A stretch of DNA of 64,000 nt from Sitta carolinensis (Eukaryota > Chordata > Aves > Passeriformes > Sittidae): positions 1,551,735 to 1,615,734 of the forward strand of contig CM063310.1 in NCBI GenBank assembly GCA_032173965.1, given 5' to 3'. The notes under the pieces were generated by a model, which made no database searches, was not told where the DNA came from, and saw nothing but the letters and a program-made list of their open reading frames with translations. Every line of letters begins with the position of its first letter. The stretch's first letter is position 1. Position numbers and translations under genes: made by a program. Of this stretch, positions 9,101-21,100 are shown one piece after another.

Positions 9101-12100
9101 AGATGGGGAAGAATGGGGAAAAGGGGGAAAAATAGAAGAGAAAAAAGGGAAGAAAAGGGGAAGAAAGGAAAAAAAGGGGAGAAAAAGAGTGTGGGCTGAC
9201 CTCCTTAAAGATGCCGTGGACGGTGAAGCAGAGCAGCGTGTTCTGGAACACAGGGGGGTCAGGGGGGCCGGGGGGGCCAGGGACGGGGGGTCCCGGGGGT
9301 CCCAAGGACTGTGGGTCCCGTCCCGGGGGGTCCCGGGGGGTCCTGGGGGTCCCGGGGGTCCCAAGGACTGTGGGTCCCGTCCCAGGGGTCCCGGGGGGGT
9401 CCGGGGTCCCAGGGGTCCGAAGGACTGTGGGTCCCGTCCCAGGGGTCCCGGCGGGGGGTCCCGGGGGTCCCGGGGGTCCCAAGGACTGTGGGTCCCGTCC
9501 CGGGGGTCCCGGGGGTCCCAGGCGTGGGTCCGCCAGGGGACTGTGGGGTCCCGTCCCGGGTCCCGGGGGGTCCCAAGGACTGTGGGTCCCGTCCCGGGGG
9601 TCCGGGGGTGCCGGGGGTCCCAGGGGTCCCAAGGACTGTGGGTCCCGTCCCGGGGGGTCCGGGGGTCCCAAGGACTGTGGGTCCCGTCCCGGGGGGTCCG
9701 GGGGTCCCAAGGACTGTGGGTCCCGTCCCGGGGGTCCCGGGGGTGCCGGGGGTCCCTGCCCCCCTCACCGTCTGTGCACAGATGTCCACCACGAAGGAGT
9801 TGACGTCGTGCTGGGTCTTGGGCAGCTCGTTCAGGAACGCCACCACGTTGAGCCTGGTGTGCTTGAGGAGCTTGAACCGCATGGCTGGGGGGAGGCGCAG
9901 GAGCAGACCGTGACACCGGAGAACCCCGAAAACCACGGGGAAACACCCCGAAAACAACCCGAAACACCCCGAAAAACACGGGGAAACACCCCGAAAACAC
10001 GGGGAAACACCCGAAATACACGGAACCAAAACCCCGAAAAACACGGGGAAACACCCCAAAAAACACGGGGAAACACCCACAGAAAAACACCCCAAAAAAC
10101 AAAACCCCGAAAAACACGGGGGAAACACCCCGAAATACACCCCAAAAAAAACCCCGAAAACACGGGGAAACACCCCGAAAAAAACACGGGGAAACACCCC
10201 GAAAAACACGGGGAAACACCCCGAGAAAAACACCGGGAAACACCCCGAAATACACGGGGAAACACCCCGAAATACACGGGGAAACACCCCGAAAAACACG
10301 GGGAAACACCCCGAAAAACACGGGGAAACACCCCGAAATACACCCCAAAAAAAAACCCCGAAAACACGGGGAAACACCCCGAAATACACCCCAAAAAAAC
10401 CCCGAAAACACGGGGAAACACCCCGAAAAACACGGGGAAACACCCCAAAAAACACGGGGAAACACCCCGAAAAACACGGGGAAACACCCCAAAAAACACG
10501 GGGAAACACCCCAAAAAACACGGGGAAACACCCCAAAAAACACGGGGGAACACACCCTGAAAAACAGGGGAAACACCCTGAAAAAATCCTGAAAACACGG
10601 GGGAAACACCCTGAAAAAAAACCAAAACCACGGGGGAAACACCCGGAAAAACCCCTGAAAACACGGGGGAACACCCCTGAATACATGGGGAAAACACCCC
10701 GAAAACACCCCAAAAAAACCCCAAAAACATGGGGAAACACCCCAAATACCCGGGGAAACACCCTGAAAAAATCCCAAAACCACGGGGGAAACACCCCGAA
10801 AAAAAACCAAATACCTGGGAAAAAAAAACAAAAAAAGCCCCGAAATCCCCAGGGAAAATCTCCCAAAATCCCGGGGAAAAAACCCCAAAACTGCCCAAAA
10901 AAATCCTACAAAAAAAACCCCCTCAAAATCCTCCCTGAAAATCCCCACCAAATAACTCAAAAAACCCCTCCCTTAAAATTCCCCCCAAAAACCCCTCCAA
11001 TAAATCCCTAAAACCCCTCTAAAATCCCCTGGGAAAGAACCCCCAAAAAACCCCCCAAAAACCTCAAAAAAAACCCCAAAAAACCCCAAAAAACCCCAAC
11101 CCCCCAAAAAAACCCAAAAAACCCCATCGAAAATCCCTAAAAAAAATCCCTAAAGCCCCCTAAAAAACCCCAGAATCCCCTCCAAACTCCCCCTAAAACC
11201 CCATAAAATAAAACCCCATAAATTAAAATCCCATAAAATAAAAATCCCATAAAATAAAAATCCCTCAAATGAAACTGGAGCCCAACTCACTGGGGTCCTT
11301 GAGCTTCTTCACGTTCCTGCTGTCCTTGAAATACTCGTTCAGGCTGTTCCTGGGGGGGATTTTGAGGATTTTTTTTGGGATTTTTTGGGATTTTTTTGGG
11401 GGATTTCTGGGGTTTTTTAGGGTTTTTTTGGGGGGAGTTTGGGGGGAATTTTGGGGATTTTTTTTGGGGGGGATTGGGGTTTATTGGGATTTTTTGAGGG
11501 TTTTTGGGGTTTTTTGGGGGATTTTTTTGGGGGGATTTTTTGGGGGGGAGTTTGGGGGGAATTTTTGGGGTTTTTTTAGGGGAGATTGGGGTTTTTAAGG
11601 ATTTTTTTTGGATTTTTTGGGGGATTTTTTTGGGGTTTTTTTTGGGGGGGGATTGGGGTTTATTGGGATTTTTTTGGGATTTTTTGAGGGTTTTGGGGAT
11701 TTTTGGGGGATTTCTGGGGTTTTTTAGGGTTTTTTTTGGGGGGGAGTTTGGGAGGATTTTGGGGATTTTTTGAGGGATTTTTGGGGTTTATTTGGTGGGG
11801 TTTTTTGGAGGGGTTGGGGATTTTTTGGGGGGGATTGGGGTTTATTGGGATTTTTTTGGGATTTTTTGAGGGATTTTTTGGGGTTTTTTGGGGGGAGTTT
11901 GGGGGGAATTTTTGGCATTTTTTGGGGGATTTTTGGGGTGATTTTGGGTCTTTTTTTTGGGGGTGATTTTGGGTTTTTGGGGTTTTTTTGGGGTATTTTT
12001 TGGGGGGGATGGGGGGTTTTTTGGGGATTTTTTGAGGGATTTTTGGGGTTTATTGGGGGGATTGGGTTTTTTTGGTACTTTTTGGTATTTTTGATGGATT

Positions 12101-15100
12101 TTGGGGCTTTTTGGGGGGGTTTTTTGTTGGTGTTTTTTTTGGGGGGGTTGGGGGTGTTTTTTGGAGTTTTTTTTGTTTGTTTTTTTTTTGGGGGGGTTGG
12201 GGATTTTTTTGTGGGGGTGATTTAGTTTTTTGGGGGTTTTTTTTTGGTGGGTGTTTATTTGGGGGTGTTTTTGGGGATGATTCCATTTGTTTTTTTGGGG
12301 TTTTTTTGGGGGTGATTTAGTTTTTTGGGGTTTTTTTGGGTGTTTTTTGGGGGGGTCGTTTTTGGGGGTGATTTCGTCGGTTTGGTCTGTTTTGGGGGTG
12401 TTTTTGGGAGGTGTTTTTGGGGGTGATTTAGGTTTTTTAGGGGTTGTTTTTGGGGGGGTGATTCATTGGTTTTTTGGAGTTTTTTGGGTTTTTTTGGGGG
12501 TGATTTAGTTTTTTGGGGTTTTTTTTTTGGGGTGTTTTTTTGGGGTTTTTTTGGGGGTGATTCCGTTGTTCTTTTGTATTTTCAGGGGTTGTTTTTGGGG
12601 TGATTCTGTTGGTTTTTTTGTATTTTTCGGGGGGTGTTTTTGGGGGTGATTCCGTTGGTTTTTTGGGGTTTTTTGGAATTTTTTTTGGGGGTGATTTAGT
12701 TTTTTTGGGGTTTTTTTTTTTGGGTGTTTTTTTTGGGGTTGTTTTTGGGGGTGATTCCATTGTTATTCTGTATTTTTTGGGGTTGTTTTTTGGGGTTGTT
12801 TTTGGGGGTGATTCTGTTGCTCTGTATTTTTCAGGGTTGTTTTTGGGGGTGATTCTGTTGCTCTGTATTTTTCAGGGTTGTTTTTGGGGGTGATTCTGTT
12901 GCTCTGTATTTTTCAGGGTTGTTTTTGGGGTGTTGATTCTGTTGCTCTGTGTTTTTCAGGGTTGTTTTTGGGGGTGATTCTGTTGCTCTGTATTTTTCAG
13001 GGTGTTTTTGGGGGGTGATTCTGTTGTTCTGTATTTTTCAGGGTTGTTTTTGGGGGTGATTCTGTTGCTCTGTATTTTTCAGGGGTTGTTTTTTGGGGGT
13101 GATTCTGTTGCTCTGTTTTTTCAGGGTTGTTTTTGGGGGTGATTCTGTTGCTCTGTATTTTTCAGGGTTGTTTTTGGGGTGATTTTCTGTTGCTCTGTAT
13201 TTTTCAGGGTTGTTTTTGGGGGTGATTCTGTTGCTCTGTATTTTTCAGGGTTGTTTTTGGGGGTGATTCTGTTGCTCTGTATTTTTCAGGGTTGTTTTTG
13301 GGGGTGATTCTGTTGCTTGTATTTTCAGGGTTGTTTTTGGGGGGATTCTGTTGCTCTGTATTTTTCAGGGTTGTTTTTGGGGGTGATTCTGTTGCTCTGT
13401 ATTTTTCAGGGTTGTTTTTGGGGTGATTCTGTTGCTCTGTGTTTTTCAGGGTTGTTTTTGGTAGGGGATTCTGTTGCCGTAGGTTTTCAGGGTTGTTTTG
13501 GTGCGATTCCCTGTTGCTCCTGTGTACAGTTTTTGGGGGCGATTCGCTGTTGCTCTGATATTTTTGGGGGCGATTCCGCTGTTGCTCTGTATATTTTTGG
13601 GGGGGGGTGATATGGGGGACTGTCACTCGCAGTTTTGGGGGTCCGGGTACCTGGCGGGGTGGGGGGCCGTAGGGGATGTCAGCGACAGCAGGGCCGTCGT
13701 GGTACGCGTCCACAAACCTGCGGGTCACTGGAGTGTACACCGATAAATACCGGGGGATGGGGGGGAAACATGGGGGGAAAATGGGGGAGAATGGGGGGGA
13801 TATGGGGGGAAACATGGGGGGAAAATGGGGAAAAATGGGGGGGATATGGGGGGAAACATGGAGGGGAAAATGGGGAGGAAATGGGGGGGATATAGGGGGA
13901 AACATGGGGGAAAATGGGGAAATGGGGGATATGGGGGGAAAATGGGGGGAAAAATGGGGAAAATGGGGGGATATGGGGGAAATGGGGGGAATATGGGGGG
14001 AATGGGGGGAAACATGGGGGGAATGGGGGGAAATATAATGGGGGGAATGAATATGGGGGGGAAAAATGGGGGGAATTATGGGGGGAATGGGGGGGAATAT
14101 GGGGGGAAACAGGGGGGGAATGGGGGGAAAATGGGGGGAAATGGGGAAAATGGAATGGGGGGAATGGGGGGGAATGGGGGGGAAATGGGGGAAAGGGTTT
14201 ATTGGGGGGGAAATGGGGTTTATTGGGGGGAAAATGGGGGGAAACGGGGGAAAATGGGGAGAAAATGGGATTTATTGGGGGGGAAATGGGGTTTATTGGG
14301 GAAAATGGGGTTTATTGGGGGAAAATGGGGGGAAATGGGATTTAAGGGTTGAAAAATGGGGTGGGGGGAATGTGATTTTGGGGGGGTTTTGGGGGAGGGT
14401 TGGGGTGATTTTGGGGGGTTTTTTGGGGGTGATTTTGGGGTGATTCTATGTTTTTTGGGGTTTTTTGGGCACTCACTGCTGGAGGAACCGCAGCACCAAA
14501 GCCTTGAGGTCGTCAGAGCCGAAGTAGCTGCCCTGGAAATGGGGAGGGGGCGGCGTGAGACCCCAAAAAGGGGGGGGGGACACCCCCAAAAAGGATGGGG
14601 GGGGGGGGGGTTGGGGAGCCCCGAAAAGACAGAGGGGGGTTTTGGGGGTCCCCATTTGGGGAGCCCCCAAAAGAAGGACGGGGGGTTTGGGGAGCCCCCA
14701 AAGGGGAGGTGGAGTTTGGGGAGCCCCCAAAAAAAGAGGAGGGGGTTGGCGGAGCCCCCAAAGGGTGGAGGGGTTTGGGGAGCCCCCAAAGGGGAGGGGG
14801 AGTTTGGGGAGCCCCCAAAAAAGAGGAGGGGGTTGGCGGAGCCCCCAAAGGGTGGAGGGGTTTGGGGAGCCCCCAAAAGGGGAGGAGAGTTTGGGGAGCC
14901 CCTCAAAAAGGGGAGGGGGGTTTGGGGAGCCCCTCAAAAAGGGGAGGGGTTTTGGGGAGCCCCCCCAAAAGGGTGGGGGGGTTTTGGGGAGCCCCCCAAA
15001 GGGGAGGGGTTTTGGGGAGCCCCCCCAAAAGGGTGGGGGGGTTTTGGGGAGCCCCCCAAAGGGGAGGGGGTTTGGGGGTCCCACCTTGCAGGGGGGCAGC

Positions 15101-18100
15101 GTCGTGGGGGCCTCGACGTCGAAGGCGATGGGGGGGGGGGAGCTCGTGTCCATCCTGGGGGGCACAGGGGGGGATTGGGGGGGGGGGGGCGATGGGAACC
15201 CCCCCAAATGGAGGGGGGGGTCCTAAACCACCCACCCCCCCCCCGAGCTCAGAGACCCCAAATCCCCCAGAACGGGTGAGGATCCTCTCAGAGCCCCCCG
15301 AAAATGTTCTGTGAGTATTCCAAAAGGAGCCCCCCCAAAATCCCCTCAGAGACCCCCAAAAAAACCCCAAAAAACCCCCCAGACCCCCCCCAAAACCCTC
15401 CGAGCCCCCCAGACCCCCAAAATCCCCTCAGACCCCCCCAAATCACCTCAAACCCCCCAAAATCCCCCCAGGACCCCCCCCAAACCCCTCGGAGCCTCTT
15501 GAAATCCTCAAAACCCCCCAGGACCCCCCAAAACCCCCCAGGACCCCCCCAAACCCCCCAGGACCCCCCAAACCCTTCAGGGCCCCCCCCAAACCCCCCA
15601 GGACCCCCCCAAACCCCCCAGGACCCCCCCCAAATCCCTTCAGGGCCCCCCCCAAACCCCCCAAACCCCCTTCAGGACCCCCCCAAACCCCCAGGACCCC
15701 CCCAAATCCCCCCAGGACCCCCCCCAAACCCCTCCAAAGTTCCCCTCAAACCCCCCAGATCCCCCAAATCCCCCCAAATCTTCCCCCAAGCCCCCCAGGA
15801 CCCCCCCAAATCCCCCCAAACCCCCCAGGACCCCCCAAGACCCCCCCAAAACCCCCCCAGCACCCCCCAAATCCCCCCCAAAACCCCCCAAATCACCTCA
15901 GAGTTCCCCCAAATCTTCCCCCAGTGCCCCCAGGACCCCCCAAAACCCTTCAGGACCCCCCCAAAACCCCCTAAAGCCCCACCCAGCACCCCCCCAAAAC
16001 CCCTCAAATCCCCCCAGGACCCCCCCCAAACCCCCTAAAGCCCCCCGAACCCCCCCCAAACCCCCCAGACCCCCCCAAATCCCCCCCCCAGGACCCCCAC
16101 CCCCAAAACCCTTCAGGACCCCCCAGACCCCCCCCCAAGTCCCCCCAAACCAACCCCAAACCCCCCCCAGATCCCCCTCAGAGCCCCCCAAATCTCCCCA
16201 GTGCCCCCCCAAGCCCCCAGTCCCCACCCCCAGACTACCACCAGGCAGGCAGCGTTTCGGGAAACCTCTCCCGGATGGGAGCTGCCGGGGGGGGCACAGT
16301 GGGTGGGGGGGGCTGAGCAGCCCCCCAAGACCCCCCAACCCCCCCAGGACCCCCCCAAATCCCCAACCCCCCTCCCCCAGCCCCGGAGATTCCCTGGGGA
16401 CCCCCAGGGGGGTCTTACCTGGCTCGAACTCACCTGGGCAAGGGGGGGACCCCAAAATCCCCCCGGGGGGGGGCTGGGGGGGTTTGGGGGGGCAGAGGAA
16501 AATTGGGGGGGAAAGGAAAAGTTTGGAGTCCAGGAAAAGGGAAAAAAAAAATTAAAAAATTGGGGGTGCAGAAAATTTGGGGGTTCAGGGTAAGAATTGG
16601 GGGTGCAGGGAAAGGGGGAAAAGAGAATTTGGGGGTCTGGGAAAAAGGGGGGAAAAAAGGGAATTTGGGAAATACAGGGAGGGGGGAAAGGAAAATTTGG
16701 GGGTGCAGGGAAGAGAGAACAAAGGAAAATGTGGGGGTGCAGGGAAGGATTTGGGGGGTCCAGGAGAGGGAAGATTTGGGGGTTCAGAGAAAAGAGGAAT
16801 TTGGAGATCTGGAAAAGGGGAATTTGGGGGAGCAGGGAGGGAGGGGGGACACAGGAATTTGGGGGGGTCCCAGAGGAGCCTGGGGGGTGGGGGGGGTCTC
16901 CCCTCTCAGGGGATTTGGGGGTCTCCCCTGAGGATTTAGGGGGGTCTCCCCTCTCAGGGGATTTGGGGGTCTCCCCTGAGGATTTAGGGGGGTCTCCCCT
17001 CTCAGGGGATTTGGGGGTCTCCCCTGAGGATTTAGGGGGGTCTCCCCTCATTGGGGATTTGGGGGTCTCCCCTGAGGATTTAGGGGGGTTTCCCTCTCAG
17101 GGGTTCTGGGGGTTCTCCCTCTCAGGGGGGATTTGAGAGGGGTCTCCCCTCAGGATTTGGGGGAGTTTGGGGTCAGGGGGATTTCGGGGGGTCTCCCCTG
17201 AGGATTTGGGGGTCTCCCCTGTGAATTTGGGGGTCTCCCCTGAGGATTTGGGGGTCTCCCTGTGAATTTGGGGGGTCTCCCCTGAGGATTTGGGGGGGTC
17301 TCCCCTGTGAATGTGGGGGTCTCCCCGAGGCTCGGGGGTCTCCCCTGTGAATGTGGGGGTCTCCCCGAGGCTCGGGGGTCTCCCCTGTGAATGTGGGGGT
17401 CTCCCCGAGGCTCGGGGGTCTCCCCTGTGAATGTGGGGGTCCCCGAGGCTCGGGGGTCTCCTCGGCGCTGCCCCACGGTGTGCCTGGCTTAGGTCGTCAC
17501 CCCCGAGGGATCTTACCCGTCACTGGCTAGCCAGCCTCGGCGGGGGGGCCGGGACCCCCGCCGGGGAGAGACCCCCGGGATGGGGGAGAGACCCCCGGGA
17601 TGGGGGAGAGACCCCCGGGAATGGGGGAGACCCCCGGGATGGGGAGAGACCCCCGGGATGGGGAGAGACCCCCGGGAATGGGGGAGACCCCGGGATGGGG
17701 AGAACCCCCAGGATGGGGGAGAGACCCCCGGGATGGGGAGAGACCCCCAGGATGGGGGAGAGACCCCGGGATGGGGAGAGACCCCCGGGAATGGGGAGAG
17801 ACCCCCGGGATGAGGGAGACCCCCGGGATGGGGAGAGACCCCCAGGATGGGGAGAGACCCCCGGGAATGGGGAGAGACCCCCGGGAATGGGGAGAGACCC
17901 CGGGAATGGGAGGAAAAGGGAGAAGGGAAGAGAGAAAAAGAGAGAAAAAAAAGGGAAATAAAGGAAGAAGCGAGGAAGCGAGAGGAGGAGAAGGAGGAGG
18001 GAGAGGGACTGGAAGGAGCCAACCCAGCCCCTGCAGGGACCCCGGGGAATTTGGGGGTTTGGGGGTTTTTGGGGTTTTTTTGAGGCTTTTTGGGGTTTTT

Positions 18101-21100
18101 TTGGAGGGTTTTTTGGGGTGTTTTTTGGGTTGGTTTTGGGTTTTTTTGGGGTTTTTTTTGGGTTTTTTTCGGGGTTTTTTTGGGTGTTTTTGGGTGCTTT
18201 TGGGGTTTTTTGGGGGGTTTTTTTGGGGACCCCACGGACCCCTCAGAGGGGCTCCAGCCCCGGGAAGAGCCTGGGAGCGCCAGGAGTAAAAACTGGGAAT
18301 GGGGGAGCCCAGGGGAGGAGGAGAGAGAGGGAAAAGGAAAAGAGAGAAGGTTTGGGAAGGTTTGGGAAGGTTTGGGAAGGTTTGGGAAGGTTTGGGAAGG
18401 TTGGGAAGGTTATGGGAAGGTTTGGGAAGGGAAGGAGCCCAAAGGCTCCTGCAGGGACCCGGGGGGACCCTGGGGACACAAAGGGACTTGGGGAACACGG
18501 ACAGGGTTTGGGGAAAAACGGGGAGACTTTGGGGTACACGGGGGAAAACTGCGGGAGCACAAAGGGAGAATTTGGGGGGAAATTTTGGGACACAAAGGGA
18601 GAATTTGGGGACAATTTTGGGACACAAAAGGAGAATTTGGGGACAATTTTGGGACACAAAAGGAGGAATTTGGGGCAGCTTGGGTCTCGGGGGGTCTGGG
18701 CAGGAAGCCCAGGGTGGTGTGGGGAGGGGAGGCCCCCCGGTCCTGCTGAGCCAGAGGGGTCCTGGGGGGATCAGGGTCCCTGGGGGATCTGGGGGTCCCT
18801 GAGGGGGATTCTGGGGTCCCTGGCCCCGGCCCCAGCTCAAGCCCACTGCTGAGCTGGCCTGGTCCCTGCGTGTCCCAGGGGGTCCGGGGGTCCCTGGGGG
18901 TCCCTGCTGTCCACAGGGAGTTCCTAGGGGGTCCCTGCTGGTCCCTGGGGGTCCCTGCTGTCACGCTGGGGGTCCCTGCTGTCCCGGGGGTCTGGGTCCC
19001 TGCTGTCCCTGGGGGTCCCTGCTGTCCGGGGGTCCTGGGGGTCCCTGCTGTCCCTGGGGGTCCCTGCTGTCCCGGGGGTTCCCTGGGGGTCCCTGCTGTC
19101 CCTGGGGGTCCCTGCTGTCCCCGGGTGTGTCCCTGGGGGTCCCTGCTGTCCCTGGGGTCCCTGGGGGTCCCTGCTGTCCCTGGGGGTCCCTGCTGTCCGG
19201 GGGTCCCTGGGGGTCCCTGCTGTCCTGGGGGTCCCTGGGGGTCCCCTGGGGGGTCCCTGCTGTCCCTGGGGGTCCCCTGGGGTCCCCTGGGGGTCCCTGC
19301 TGTCCCTGGGTGTCTCTTGGGGTTCTCTGGGGTTCCCCGGGGGTCCCCGGGGGTCCCTGGCCCCCGCCCGGCTCGCACCCACCTGATGTAGCTGGCCTGG
19401 TCCCGGAAGGAGTCGCACAGGGGTTCCCATCCAGCCACAGCTCCTCCAGCTTCAGCCCCTTGACCTTGTCCAGCTCCCGCTCCGACTTCAGCTGGGGCAG
19501 CATGGACGAGGGAGGATGGGGGATCAGGATGGGGGATCAGGGAAGTGGGGATCAGGGATGGGGGATCGGATGGGGGAATCAGGGATGGGGGATCAGGGAT
19601 GGGGGATCAGGATGGATCGGATGGGGGATCAAGGGATAGGGGATCGGATGATGGGGGATCAGGGATAGGGGGATCAGGGATGGGGGATCAGGGATGGGGG
19701 GATCAGGGATGGGGGATCAGGGATAGGGGGGGATCAGGGATGGGGGATCAGGGATGGGGATCAGGGATCAGGGATGGGGGATCAGGGATGGGGGATCAGG
19801 GATGGGGAAGGATCAGGGATGGGGGATCAGGGATCAGGGATGGGGGATCAGGGATGGGGGGATCAGGGATACAGGGATAGGGAGGGGGATCAGGGATGGG
19901 GGATCAGGGACAGGGATGGGGGATCAGGGATGGGGGATCAGGGATAGGGGGGATCAGGGAGGTCAGGGATGGGGGATCAGGGATGGGGGATCAGGGATCA
20001 GGGATGGGGATCAGGGATGGGGGATCAGGGATGGGGGATCAGGGGCAGTGGGGATTCAGGGTATAGGGGGATCAGGGATCGGGGATGGGATCAGGGATGG
20101 GGGATCAGGGATGGGGGATCAGGGATGGGGGATCAGGGATCAGGGATGGGGGATCAGGGATGGGGGATCAGGGATCAGGGATGGGGGATCAGGGATCAGG
20201 GATGGGGTCAGGGATGGGGGATCAGGGATCAGGGATGGGGGATCAGGGATGGGGATCAGGGATCAGAGATGGGGCATCAGGGATGGGGGATCAGGGATGG
20301 GGGGATCAGGGATGGGGGATCAGGGATGGGGGGATCAGGGATGGGGGATCAGGGATGGGGGATCAGGGATGGGGGGATCAGGGATGGGGATCAGGGATGG
20401 GAGATCAGGGGGGGATCAGGGATGGGGGATCAGGGATAGGGGGATCAGGGATAGGGGGATCAGGGATCAGGGATGGGGGATCAGGGATGGGGGATCAGGG
20501 ATGGGGGGATCAGGGATGGGGGGGGCACCCAGGGACACTTGGGGACACTCAGGGAGCTCATGGGAAGGGCTGGGGGCTCCTAGAGGGGTCCCAGGGTGGA
20601 GTTTGGGGTCCCAGGGAGGGGTTTGGGGTCCCAGGGATGGGTTTGGGGTCCCAGGGGGGGGGTTGGGGTCCCAGGGAGGGGGTTGGGGTCCCAGGGTGGA
20701 GTTTGGGGTCCCAGGGAGGGGGGTTGGGGTCCCAGGGATGAGTTTGGGGTCCCAGGGTGGAGTTTGGGGTCCCAGGGAGGGGTTTGGGGTCCCAGGGAGG
20801 GGTTTGGGGTCCCAGGGATGGGTTTGGGGTCCCAGGGAGGGGGGTTGGGGGTCCCAGGGATGGGTTTGGGGTCCAGGGTGGAGTTTGGGGTCCCAGGGAG
20901 GGGGGTTGGGGTCCCAGGGTGGAGTTTGGGGTCCCAGGGTGGAGTTTGGGGTCCCAGGGAGGGGGGTTGGGGTCCCAGGGTGGAGGTTGGGGTCCCAGGG
21001 TGGAGTTTGGGGTCCCAGGGAGGGGTTTGGGGTCCAGGGAGGGGGTTGGGGTCCCAGGGATGGGTTTGGGGTCCCAGGGAGGGGGGTTGGGGTCCCAGGG

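Noticed and set aside
7116..10960. 864- and 962-residue Pro/Phe-rich frames on the minus strand
   Set aside because: They run through several different NXF1 intron arrays and only clip true exons out of frame; amino-acid content changes exactly at array borders.
12575..13510. tandem exons suggested by repeated pyrimidine-CAG motifs
   Set aside because: The acceptor-like motif is on the strand opposite to NXF1, has no open conserved peptide or paired donors, and repeats with the 41-bp unit.
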